NCBI GenBank assembly: GCA_036505615.1 | Contig: DASXTB010000359.1 | Location: 1 to 23,158 of the forward strand | Direction: 5' to 3' | Length of the DNA: 23,158 nucleotides | Origin: DASXTB01 sp036505615 | Lineage (GTDB): Bacteria; Acidobacteriota; UBA6911; JACQSX01 | In this document: piece by piece, positions 1 to 7,434 of the stretch | How positions within the stretch are numbered: position 1 is the first letter of the stretch | Layout: the number at the start of each line of letters is the position of its first letter | Translations under genes and position numbers: made by a program | Notes under the pieces: model-generated | Seen by the model: only the letters and a program-made list of their open reading frames with translations | What the model was told of the DNA's origin: nothing | The model's database searches: none

Positions 1-444
1 CCGAGTTTCCAAGAATTCAGTGAAAAGCTTCCGGCCGCGCAAGATAAAGGTTCGGTAGAAGACGGAGGCAAAGTTGGGATTGCGCATCGCTTCAGCAAAC
101 ATGGTTCCCAAGAATCCGATGTGCGCACGAAATTCGTCCACGAGAATGCGGGCCAGTTCTTCGAGCTCGTCGCGCAAGGTTTCTCCCGGAAAGCGCAACT
201 CGGGAAGGGGGACAGAGCCAGCAATAAGATCCAGCTCACGATCCAGCAGCGCTTGAACGATTTTCTCGGCCCCTCCGAAGTGCACGTAAATCCTAGGTGC
301 AGAGATGCCGCTTTTCTCTGCCACCGTCTCTATGAACGAAGCTTGCAGACCGTCCTGAGAGAGCATTTTCAACGCAGTGTCCAGGACAACCCGCTCCTCT
401 TGAGGATCCAGGCCAAAATAGTCCTTATTGGGTTTTTCAGTCAT
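1..444 (-). CDS. TetR/AcrR-family transcriptional regulator (3' end outside window)
   Basis: The reading frame is open from an ATG at 444 to the window edge, giving 148 residues of a protein that continues beyond position 1. The N-terminus (MTEKPNKDYFGLDPQEERVV) leads into a typical TetR helix-turn-helix at about residues 25-60, where ETVAEKSGISAPRIYVHFGG matches the family pattern of a recognition helix followed by Y-x-H-F. The rest is helical, as expected for a ligand-binding dimerisation domain. TetR proteins are usually repressors that release DNA on binding a small molecule; the ligand here cannot be guessed. The gene follows the thioredoxin gene on the same strand after about 90 bases and could be cotranscribed with it. 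The family call is secure; its targets are unknown. Confidence 0.88.
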   Translation of the reverse strand, partial: MTEKPNKDYFGLDPQEERVVLDTALKMLSQDGLQASFIETVAEKSGISAPRIYVHFGGAEKIVQALLDRELDLIAGSVPLPELRFPGETLRDELEELARILVDEFRAHIGFLGTMFAEAMRNPNFASVFYRTFILRGRKLFTEFLETR

Positions 445-536
445 GGCACACTCCTACCAATTGAAGGCGGGGTTTACCCTGGTCCGCTTACGATGTCGTA
501 ACGAAATTGTCCCACTCAAAGAATGCGCTCTGTACC

Positions 537-1058
537 TTATTGGGGCACAAGGTTTAGAGCCTTCTGAATGCTGTCTTCGAGAGACTTTTCGTCTCCAGGC
601 GTGTAGCCGCTCTGCTTCAAAATCACCTTCCCTTTCGAATCCAACAGAAAATGTGTTGGCGTCATTTGGAGATCGTAATCTTTTTGCATGGATTCGAGAC
701 GGGCGCCAATAAGAGCAGGAAATGTATACTGGTGCTTTGTCTGCCATTCGGCAACCATGGAGCTCTGATCCGGAACAATATTGATCGAAACTAGAGAAAA
801 GCCCTGCTCCCGGTATTTGTCGTAGATCTTCTGCAAATGAGGGAACTCCGCGTTGCAAGAGCCGCAGGTCGGAAAGAAAAAAGTCACCAGGGTTGCCTTG
901 TTGAGATAATCCTGAAGCGCCTTCGGACTTCCTTCCAGAGACTTCAGTTTAAATGGCTTAAAGGAGTCCTTTGAGAAGATAAGATTTGGCGCCAGCAAGA
1001 TGATCGCAAGAGCACAGTATATCCGTGCCGAACTCAGCTTAGAACTTCGGGTCCGCAT
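537..1058 (-). CDS. Secreted TlpA/AhpC-TSA-like thioredoxin-fold protein
   Basis: This encodes 173 residues. The start at 1058 is chosen because AGGGAGGAG lies five bases upstream of the ATG and the protein then begins with a signal peptide (basic start, hydrophobic core about residues 11-28, ending near LIFS). An in-frame start at 1139 would add 27 residues with no ribosome site. The mature domain has the redox motif CGSC (Cys65, Cys68) in a FFPTCGSCNAEF context and a likely cis-proline loop, MTPTHFLLDSKGK. These are features of TlpA/ResA-like periplasmic thiol-disulfide proteins, so it probably reduces or isomerises disulfides outside the cytoplasm. It is divergent from the histidine kinase operon, with 299 bases between the starts, and is followed by the TetR gene. 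The substrate is unknown. Confidence 0.85.
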   Translation of the reverse strand: MRTRSSKLSSARIYCALAIILLAPNLIFSKDSFKPFKLKSLEGSPKALQDYLNKATLVTFFFPTCGSCNAEFPHLQKIYDKYREQGFSLVSINIVPDQSSMVAEWQTKHQYTFPALIGARLESMQKDYDLQMTPTHFLLDSKGKVILKQSGYTPGDEKSLEDSIQKALNLVPQ

Positions 1059-1232
1059 TCGCTCCTCCCTTGAAGTATCACCGCACCTCGATATCGTGGA
1101 ACTTCGGACAGTAATCAACCCATAAACCAATAACAGCAACTGGCGTGCCGAATTGAATTGAAGTGTGGGAGCGGTGAGTTAACTATTGCTAAAAATGAAT
1201 TTACCCCTGCGCCTCTCGGGCTCTGGAGTCAG

Positions 1233-1247
1233 TGGCTCCTATGCTGC
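1233..1247 (+). promoter_or_regulatory. Candidate sigma-54 (-24/-12) promoter upstream of the histidine kinase operon
   Basis: TGGCTCCTATGCTGC keeps the GG and GC pairs at the required spacing (ten bases between them) and matches TGGC at -24 and TGC at -12, but lacks the preferred AC after TGGC and one T of the -12 box. It lies about 110 bases upstream of the kinase start. The operon encodes a sigma-54 activator, so autoregulation is plausible, but a degenerate match can occur by chance. The rest of the 1059-1357 gap shows nothing else clear. Confidence 0.3.
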
Positions 1248-1357
1248 CTCATAATATTTATGGTTATTGTCGCAGATTACTTCAAGCAGTATAAAAGGTT
1301 GAAATCCCAGCATTTTCGGACTAAGATTTCCACCTACCCCTTCGGATCGTAAATCTT

Positions 1358-2977
1358 ATGGACAATGAAAGTCGTGTTGTGCGCTCGCTGCGTAGCCCAG
1401 GAATAAGAATTACGATCCTGGTTTTTTCTGCGCTTTTGCTGATAAACGCGTTGGCAATCTGGGCGATTGTCTCCTCAGGCAGAACTACTCGCGCCGTCGC
1501 GCTCGATGAGCTTCGCCTTCAGACTATGGCCCATGCTCGATCGCTTGAGGCAGTACTCGCTTCCCGTCGCGCAGATTTTCTTTTTCTTTCGCAGTCCCCC
1601 CCAGTCGCCAACGCACCGGCCTTGCTGGCTGAGCGCGACCCGGTGGCCAGACGCTGGGGCCGTCTGGACGTCGAAGCCAGCTTGCTGCTATTTCTTGGCG
1701 CACATCCGGAAGTGGAGAACATCGTCCTGCGGGGCTCCGCACAGCAGCCGATCATTGCCGTCGGACGACGACAGGATGCTCCGGTGCTCATGCCGGCCAA
1801 TCAATTTGGGTTAATCCAGCAAAAGAAAGCGGATCTAAGGGGTGCTTGGCCACTGGGAGGTCCACAGCGCCGAAGTGGAATGCTCGAGGTTGTGCTCAAC
1901 GTCGACAATCTTCTGAAGCTGGCAGCACCTGGAATTGGACCCGACTTTTCGCTCCAACAGCAGCCGAGCGGCGCTCAGCCGGCGTCGCAAGATTTTCCGG
2001 CAGTGGCCGCATCCGTGCGCGACGACGGGTGGAATCCCCCGGTGGACTGGACACTGGTCTACCGGGGGAACGAGAGCCGTCTGGTTCAGTCGGTCGCGAT
2101 GCTTGCCGGTCGCTACAGAACCATCGTGACTCTCAACCTGGTAATGATAAGCCTGGCCCTGTTAGTCGGAGCGGTGGCTTTTCGCCAGGTGCGCCGACAA
2201 TTAGCGCTGGAAGCAGAAAGCCAACGACAGGCTTTGGTGAGAGATTTTGAAAAGAAGCTGATGGAAAGTGAGCGGCTTGCCAGCGTCGGCCGGCTGGCCG
2301 CCGGGATCGCTCATGAGATTAATAATCCTCTGGAAGGAATGTCCAACTACCTCACCTTATTAGAGGAAGACATTCGCACCGGAGGAACCAGAGAGTCTAT
2401 TGAGATACTGGAGAAAGTTCGAGAAGGTTTGGACCGCGCGGCGGGGATTATTCGGCAGGTCCTGACGTACTCAGATCCGGGAAAAGCGCCGCAGGCGCCG
2501 TTGAACCTCAACGAGATCCTTGAGGAGACCGTCGAGTTTGTGCGCTCAAATCCCCAGTTCCGTCATCTTGCGGTGTCGTTGCAACCTTGTGATGAACAAC
2601 TGCGAATATTGGGAAACAGGATCGCCCTGGCGCAGTTGTTCCTGAATCTACTGATCAATGCATGCCACGTGCAGCCCGCCGGCGGCCAAATCAGCGTATC
2701 GTCGCAAGGCGACTGTGCATGGGCGCTCGTCACAGTGGTCGATCATGGCCCCGGAATTCCCACCGATGTTCTTCCTCACATTTTCGAGCCATTCTATTCC
2801 ACTCGGGGTTCCACCGGACTCGGCCTCTCCGTATGCCAAGGCATTGTGTCTCAACACCGGGGGCAAATTCGGGCGGAAAATCGTCCGGGAGGGGGAGCCA
2901 GTTTCGAGATCAGACTTCCACTCACGACCGCCTGGGTGGTCCTGCAGGATCTGGCAACCTTGTCTGAGAGAATATGA
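1358..2977 (+). CDS. Membrane sensor histidine kinase
   Basis: The protein has 539 residues. Two membrane segments (about 17-39 and 256-278) enclose an extracytoplasmic sensing region of roughly 215 residues that I do not recognise. A short coiled linker leads to the dimerisation and phosphoacceptor box ERLASVGRLAAGIAHEINNP, with His319. The ATPase domain follows: N box LLINAC (Asn434), G1 box DHGPGI (Asp462), F box FEPFYSTR (476-483) and G2 box GSTGLGL (484-490). This layout resembles the NtrB/AtoS-type kinases that pair with sigma-54 activators. The ATG at 1358 has no convincing ribosome site, so the start is less certain than the domains. The stop overlaps the response regulator start by four bases (ATGA), so the two are translationally coupled partners. 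Confidence 0.95.
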   Translation: MDNESRVVRSLRSPGIRITILVFSALLLINALAIWAIVSSGRTTRAVALDELRLQTMAHARSLEAVLASRRADFLFLSQSPPVANAPALLAERDPVARRWGRLDVEASLLLFLGAHPEVENIVLRGSAQQPIIAVGRRQDAPVLMPANQFGLIQQKKADLRGAWPLGGPQRRSGMLEVVLNVDNLLKLAAPGIGPDFSLQQQPSGAQPASQDFPAVAASVRDDGWNPPVDWTLVYRGNESRLVQSVAMLAGRYRTIVTLNLVMISLALLVGAVAFRQVRRQLALEAESQRQALVRDFEKKLMESERLASVGRLAAGIAHEINNPLEGMSNYLTLLEEDIRTGGTRESIEILEKVREGLDRAAGIIRQVLTYSDPGKAPQAPLNLNEILEETVEFVRSNPQFRHLAVSLQPCDEQLRILGNRIALAQLFLNLLINACHVQPAGGQISVSSQGDCAWALVTVVDHGPGIPTDVLPHIFEPFYSTRGSTGLGLSVCQGIVSQHRGQIRAENRPGGGASFEIRLPLTTAWVVLQDLATLSERI

Positions 2978-4344
2978 AAATCCGTGGGACCGTATTGGTG
3001 GTCGATGACGAACCGTACGTGCGCGACTCGCTGGTGTCCGTTCTCCGGCGTAACGCGTATGAAGTTCGCACTGCCAACAACCCTGAAGAGGCCCTCCGTC
3101 CAGGCACTCTCGGCGGCGTAGATGCCGTCATCACTGATCTGCGCATGCCGGGCCAGGATGGTCTGGCGCTGCTGCGCAAGTTATCAGAGATTGAACCTGC
3201 CATGCCCGTGATTGTCTTGACCGGCTATGGAACCGTGCCTTCAGCGGTTGAGTGCATGAAGGCAGGGGCTTGTGATTACTTGTTGAAGCCCGCCAGCCCC
3301 GAAGCACTGCTGCTCATTCTGGAACGGGCAGTCGGCCAAACGACGATGCGGCGCGAACTTGAATACCTTCGTTCCAGTGATGGGCGACGTTCAGACCGGC
3401 GGGAACCGCTGGGTATCAGCCGAGGCTGGAAGGAGGTTCTGGAGCTGGTCGAGGCTGCCGCTCCCGCCGATACCAGCGTGCTGTTACTGGGTGAGTCGGG
3501 AACCGGCAAGGAGGAAGTGGCCCAGCTTCTCCACCGGAAGAGCCGCCGATCCAACGGACCTTTTGTTCGAGTCAACTGCGCCGCCATTCCACTGGACCTG
3601 TTTGAAAGCGAATTCTTTGGCCACCGGAAGGGAGCCTTCACCGGCGCCCTCGAAGACCGGGAAGGCCGCTTCCGCGTCGCTCACCGCGGAACCATCTTCA
3701 TGGATGAAATCAATTCCATGCCGGAGGCAGCACAGATGAAAGTGCTCCGCGTTTTGCATGACGGCGTTTTCGAACGAGTAGGCGACAGTCGCTCCACCGC
3801 AGTAGATGTGCGATTGGTTGCCGCAAGCAACTCCGATCTGGACGCCGAAGTTGAAGCGGGAAGATTTCGCCGCGATCTTTTCTATCGCATCAATGTGATG
3901 ACCATCCACCTGCCCCCGTTGCGAGATCGCGGGGAAGATATTCCTTTACTGGCAGAAGCCTTTTTGGGCGAGTTCAGCACGCGCCTGAGAAAGCCGGTGC
4001 GATCCATTCAACCTGAAACCCTGGCAATTCTTGAGTCGTATCACTGGCCCGGCAACATCCGGGAGCTGCGAAACATCATTGAGCGTGCGGTGTTGTTGGA
4101 AAAAACAGAACAGCTTCTCCCCTCCAGCCTTCCATTCAGTTTGCGGCAGGAAAGCCCAGCGGCCATGCCTCAGAATTTGAGCCTGCGCGCCCACCTTGCC
4201 GCGGAAGAACGCCGTCTTCTCGACGAGGCGCTGCGCCGGAGCAGAGGGGTGCGGCGGACAGCAGCCAAGTTGCTCGGCATAGACGAGCGCAATCTAAATT
4301 ATTTTTTAAAGAAGCATGGCTTAGCCAAGGGGAATCAGGCGTGA
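2974..4344 (+). CDS. NtrC-family sigma-54-dependent response regulator
   Basis: The protein has 456 residues in three domains. A receiver domain (1-120) contains DDE, the phosphoacceptor Asp55 (ITDLRMPG), Thr83 and Lys105 (DYLLKP). A sigma-54-interacting AAA+ domain (about 145-380) has Walker A GESGTGKE (173-180), an intact GAFTGA loop (220-225), Walker B FMDE (242-245) and an arginine-finger region RRDLFYR. A Fis-type helix-turn-helix (about 424-447) ends the protein. With GAFTGA intact it should activate sigma-54 promoters, probably after phosphorylation by the adjacent kinase. It overlaps the kinase gene by four bases and the downstream FG-GAP lipoprotein gene by four bases (GTGA), so the three should be made together. 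The target genes are not identifiable beyond possible self-regulation. Confidence 0.96.
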   Translation: MKIRGTVLVVDDEPYVRDSLVSVLRRNAYEVRTANNPEEALRPGTLGGVDAVITDLRMPGQDGLALLRKLSEIEPAMPVIVLTGYGTVPSAVECMKAGACDYLLKPASPEALLLILERAVGQTTMRRELEYLRSSDGRRSDRREPLGISRGWKEVLELVEAAAPADTSVLLLGESGTGKEEVAQLLHRKSRRSNGPFVRVNCAAIPLDLFESEFFGHRKGAFTGALEDREGRFRVAHRGTIFMDEINSMPEAAQMKVLRVLHDGVFERVGDSRSTAVDVRLVAASNSDLDAEVEAGRFRRDLFYRINVMTIHLPPLRDRGEDIPLLAEAFLGEFSTRLRKPVRSIQPETLAILESYHWPGNIRELRNIIERAVLLEKTEQLLPSSLPFSLRQESPAAMPQNLSLRAHLAAEERRLLDEALRRSRGVRRTAAKLLGIDERNLNYFLKKHGLAKGNQA

Positions 4345-6104
4345 GCCGGTGCGATAAAATTGATCTTCAAATCTTTTTGTGTCTCATGCTTCTCCTCCTG
4401 TTGAGTTGTAAAGCTCCGGGCGAGAAATCCGCGCCATCGACAATTCCATCTACTCAGAAGCAAACGCAGCCAGCCAGCGCGCCACCACAGTTGCCCGCTG
4501 CTGCTCCCCCGGTCTCTGTGGGACCCTTCACAGACATCACCGACTATGCCGGCATTCATTTTAAGCATTTCAATGATGCCTCCTCGCGCAGGTATTTGCC
4601 TGAAACCATGGGATCGGGTGCGGCCTTTTTCGATTATGACGGCGACGGCAGGCCCGATCTTTATCTAGTCAACGGCGCTCCTCTTGTAGGCGACAGGCGA
4701 CACGGACCCTCCGGTGTTCTGTATCGAAATTTAGGAAACGGAAAGTTCCAGGACGTCACCAAAGCCGCCAGACTCACCGAGCCGCTGTATGGAATGGGTG
4801 TAGCCGTAGGTGATTTCGATAACGACGGGCATCTCGATCTCTTCATCACCGGAGTGGATGGAGATCGCCTTTACAGAAACCGCGGTGATGGAACTTTCGA
4901 GGACGTGACGCGGCGCATGGGAATCACAGACGTCGGATTTGGATCGAGCGCTGCCTTTCTTGATTACGACCGCGACGGTTATCTTGATCTGTTTGTGGGG
5001 CGCTACATTCAGTGGAGCCCGCAGAGCGACCAGATTTGTAGTCCCGATGGAGTGCATCGGACTTATTGCACGCCTGAGAAATATCCGGGCCAGAGCAACC
5101 GGCTCTATCGCAATCTGGGGGGAAAAAAATTTCAGGACGTCACGCAATCTTCCGGCCTCTTTAATCCCGAAGGCAAAACTCTGGGGATTGCGATTCTGGA
5201 TTACAACCAGGATGGTTGGCCGGATCTTGCGCTTGCCAACGACACGGTGCGAAACTTCCTGTACGTAAACAACCGTGATGGCACTTTCAGCGAGGTGGGA
5301 GTGGTCGCCGGCATGGCCTACAGTGAATCGGGCGCAACGCGCGGCGGTATGGGGATTGACGCCGCAGATGTGGATGGAGATGGATATCCTGATCTGGTGA
5401 TTGCAAATTTTGCACACGAGATGTCGGCATTCTATCGCGGATCCAAGAATGGCTATTTCGTGGACGATGCAGCGCAGGCGGGCATCGGCCTGCCCACTCT
5501 CATGCCCCTCAAATTTGGTACGCTTTGGACGGATTTTGACTGTGACGGATGGCTGGATCTGATCGTTGTCAACGGCCACATCGAACCAGACATCGCAAAG
5601 ACGCAGAATCTTCAATCTTACGCCCAGCGGCCCCAGCTCTTTCGAAATAACGGCCATGGTCAGTTCACTCAAGTGACGCCCGCAAAAGGGGATCCGCTGG
5701 ACATGCCTTTGGTGGGCAGGGGTCTGGCAGCGGCCGACATAGATGGAGACGGTGACCTGGACCTGATAATTACTCAGAACGGCCGGCCGGCGCGTCTGTG
5801 GCGCAACAATGCGCAACCGCATTCATGGCTGCGCATTCAATTTATAGGCGGAGCGAGCAATCGAACCGGGTACGGCGCTGTCGTGCGAGCATTCTCGGGC
5901 GACCGGTCCTGGGTGCGGATGTTGGTGTCAGGCCGATCCTATCTTTCCGCCTGCGAACCGGTTCTGACGCTGAATTTAGGAAAGATCACGCGACTGGACC
6001 GCCTGGAGATCACGTGGCCCTCGGGGATCAAACAGACGGTTGCCAATCCGGGATTGAACCGATTATTGAAAGTGGAGGAGCCTTCCGCGGATTCTTCGAA
6101 GTGA
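4341..6104 (+). CDS. Secreted FG-GAP/VCBS repeat lipoprotein with C-terminal ASPIC/UnbV domain (CRTAC1-like)
   Basis: The protein has 587 residues and starts at a GTG that overlaps the regulator stop codon; AGGGG lies about nine bases upstream. A hydrophobic leader ends in the lipobox LLSC (Cys23), predicting a lipid-anchored exported protein, followed by a proline/alanine/serine-rich tether to about residue 60. At least seven calcium-loop motifs of the D-x-D-x-D-G type follow (for example DYDGDGRPDL, DFDNDGHLDL, DYDRDGYLDL, DVDGDGYPDL, DIDGDGDLDL), typical of a seven-bladed FG-GAP propeller. The last 80 residues match an ASPIC/UnbV domain (GYGAVVRAFSGD, LEITWPSG). CRTAC1-like proteins are abundant in Acidobacteriota and their function is poorly known; extracellular carbohydrate or protein binding is the usual guess. 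Coupling to a two-component system suggests it shares that signalling role or is a surface component. Confidence 0.92.
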   Translation: MSRCDKIDLQIFLCLMLLLLLSCKAPGEKSAPSTIPSTQKQTQPASAPPQLPAAAPPVSVGPFTDITDYAGIHFKHFNDASSRRYLPETMGSGAAFFDYDGDGRPDLYLVNGAPLVGDRRHGPSGVLYRNLGNGKFQDVTKAARLTEPLYGMGVAVGDFDNDGHLDLFITGVDGDRLYRNRGDGTFEDVTRRMGITDVGFGSSAAFLDYDRDGYLDLFVGRYIQWSPQSDQICSPDGVHRTYCTPEKYPGQSNRLYRNLGGKKFQDVTQSSGLFNPEGKTLGIAILDYNQDGWPDLALANDTVRNFLYVNNRDGTFSEVGVVAGMAYSESGATRGGMGIDAADVDGDGYPDLVIANFAHEMSAFYRGSKNGYFVDDAAQAGIGLPTLMPLKFGTLWTDFDCDGWLDLIVVNGHIEPDIAKTQNLQSYAQRPQLFRNNGHGQFTQVTPAKGDPLDMPLVGRGLAAADIDGDGDLDLIITQNGRPARLWRNNAQPHSWLRIQFIGGASNRTGYGAVVRAFSGDRSWVRMLVSGRSYLSACEPVLTLNLGKITRLDRLEITWPSGIKQTVANPGLNRLLKVEEPSADSSK

Positions 6105-6112
6105 CCGAAGTA

Positions 6113-6129
6113 CTTGGTGCGCTTGGTGT
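6113..6129. repeat. Inverted copy of the DTKHTK-type repeat unit
   Basis: The sequence CTTGGTGCGCTTGGTGT is the reverse complement, with one mismatch in 17, of 6295-6311. The two copies bracket the intergenic region between the FG-GAP gene and the prephenate dehydratase gene. It probably belongs to the same dispersed repeat family as 6282-6313. Confidence 0.6.
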
Positions 6130-6185
6130 AACAAGTTGGCAGAATCTTGTTTTTTTGACCAAGTTTTGGCCGAATGGAAACCACC

Positions 6186-6238
6186 GTTCACGTGCACGTT
6201 CACGACCACGTCAACGTGGCCGTAGACGGCTTTTTTTT
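6186..6238 (+). terminator. Probable intrinsic terminator after the kinase-regulator-lipoprotein operon
   Basis: A CACGT-rich stretch (6186-6217, successive CACG units) runs into GCCG-TAGA-CGGC (6219-6230) followed directly by eight T residues (6231-6238). The stem is only four or five base pairs, but it is GC-rich with a long U-tract and is well placed 115 bases after the operon stop. The CACG-rich run itself resembles a dispersed intergenic repeat. Confidence 0.5.
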
Positions 6239-6281
6239 GGTTGTGGCTTTGCCACTCTAGGTCTTAGTGGTTAAAAAAACT

Positions 6282-6313
6282 TTCACCACCAAGGACACCA
6301 AGCACACCAAGGG
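6282..6313 (+). repeat. Dispersed intergenic repeat (translates as TTKDTKHTK)
   Basis: Tandem ACCAAG/ACACCAAG units lie immediately upstream of the prephenate dehydratase start. If read in frame they give TTKDTKHTK, a peptide often seen as a spurious N-terminal extension in Acidobacteriota and other soil bacteria. The final GGGAAG overlaps the ribosome-binding region of the following gene. Confidence 0.6.
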
Positions 6314-6320
6314 AAGTATT

Positions 6321-7250
6321 ATGAAAACCGGCATGCAAACGGCAGTTGCAATCCAAGGTGAACGCGGCTCTTTTAGCGAGCAGGCGGCGGAGAAATTGTT
6401 TGGTTCACGTATCAATCTTATCTGTTGTCCTTCATTTGATGATCTTTTTGCGGCGATGAAGCGAAGAGAGGCCCGATTTGCTGTTGTGCCCATTGAGAAC
6501 ACTCTCGCAGGGTCGATTCATAAAAATTACGATTTGCTTCTGGAGAGCGGGTTGGAGATTGTTGCTGAGACCAATATCCGCATCGAACACTGTCTGATCG
6601 GCACTGGCGACGCAAAACTCGACAGAATCGAAACAGTCCTGTCCCATCCGGTGGCGCTGGACCAGTGCCGCCAGTTTTTCAAAGAACATCGACGCATGAA
6701 AGAACAGGAAACTTACGACACTGCCGGCGCCGTGCAGAATGTGATTCGAGACGGCGACCGCCGGATCGCCGCTATTGCCAGCCTTGCCGCAGCCAGGCAT
6801 TTTGGCGGGAAAGTTTTGGCCAAAAATATTGAGGATAACCCAGAGAATTTTACTCGCTTCTTCGCTCTTCACAAGAGTACTGGGGCATTGAGCTGGAGTG
6901 GGGGGCCAAGGCGCAAGAAGCGTGGTCAGGGCTATCGGCGAGCCGTCCGCAGGAAGACAGTAAGAAACGGGAGTGAGAGCGTAAAGACTTCCTTGGTCTT
7001 TATCACAAAGAATATTCCGGGAGCTTTGTTTCGGTGCCTTAGTGTTTTCGCGCTTCGAGACATCAACCTTTCAAAGATCGAGTCTCGCCCGCTGCCTGGC
7101 CGTCCTTGGGAGTACCTGTTCTATGTGGACCTGTCGGCGGCCCTCAATGAGGAACGCACTCGCAACGCGCTCCGCCACCTGGAGGAAATCACGGAGTTCC
7201 TCAAGGTGCTGGGCTGCTATTCTACGGTTGGAGAACGTGAGAAAAGATAA
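6321..7250 (+). CDS. pheA: Prephenate dehydratase (phenylalanine biosynthesis)
   Basis: The product has 309 residues and converts prephenate to phenylpyruvate. The start at 6321 is preferred because GGGAAG lies just upstream; an in-frame start at 6267 would only translate the intergenic repeat. The catalytic domain (about 7-184) contains IQGERGSFSEQAA, VVPIENTLAGSI and the family motif TRF (178-180, NFTRFFAL). The C-terminal ACT domain (about 222-303) carries the phenylalanine-binding ESRP motif (254-257), so feedback inhibition is expected. Between them lies an unusually long, strongly basic linker (about 185-220, including PRRKKRGQGYRRAVRRK) where most homologues have a short connector. There is no chorismate mutase domain. 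The gene stands alone between two repeat-containing spacers. Confidence 0.93.
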   Translation: MKTGMQTAVAIQGERGSFSEQAAEKLFGSRINLICCPSFDDLFAAMKRREARFAVVPIENTLAGSIHKNYDLLLESGLEIVAETNIRIEHCLIGTGDAKLDRIETVLSHPVALDQCRQFFKEHRRMKEQETYDTAGAVQNVIRDGDRRIAAIASLAAARHFGGKVLAKNIEDNPENFTRFFALHKSTGALSWSGGPRRKKRGQGYRRAVRRKTVRNGSESVKTSLVFITKNIPGALFRCLSVFALRDINLSKIESRPLPGRPWEYLFYVDLSAALNEERTRNALRHLEEITEFLKVLGCYSTVGEREKR

Positions 7251-7302
7251 GTCGTCGGCTTTCCGCAGGTCCGTTCAGGCCCTGGAGTGTCTCAAAATTA
7301 CG

Positions 7303-7339
7303 AACCACGGGGACACTGGGAACACAGGGATCACCAGGG
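7303..7339. repeat. Degenerate dispersed intergenic repeat
   Basis: ACCACGGGGACACTGGGAAC and the following ACAGGGATCACCAGGG form a run of diverged GACAC/AACAC/ATCACC units like those at 6282-6313. It sits in the gap between the prephenate dehydratase stop and the convergent DUF1080 gene, which otherwise shows nothing recognisable. Confidence 0.45.
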
Positions 7340-7434
7340 CTTTCGAATTTGGCAGTAAATCGTATTGATAAAGGAATCATTAAATCCCCTAAACCGATAG
7401 TCGCGAGGCCCGGACTAGGGTCGGGACATGCCTG

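Noticed and set aside
1141..1157. TGGCGTGCCGAATTG as a sigma-54 promoter
   Set aside because: The -12 GC is absent and the spacing is off by one, unlike the better candidate at 1233-1247.
1158..1352. Small 64-residue open frame with one hydrophobic segment upstream of the histidine kinase
   Set aside because: It needs a TTG start with no ribosome site, has no recognisable similarity and lies across the likely promoter region.
4731..5822. 363-residue open frame on the minus strand opposite the FG-GAP gene
   Set aside because: It is antisense to a clear seven-motif propeller; the repetitive D-x-D-x-D-G coding explains the absence of stops, and no domain or ribosome site supports it.
6267..6320. 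Eighteen-residue N-terminal extension of prephenate dehydratase
   Set aside because: It translates the intergenic DTKHTK repeat, while the ATG at 6321 has a ribosome site and begins the family's normal N-terminus.
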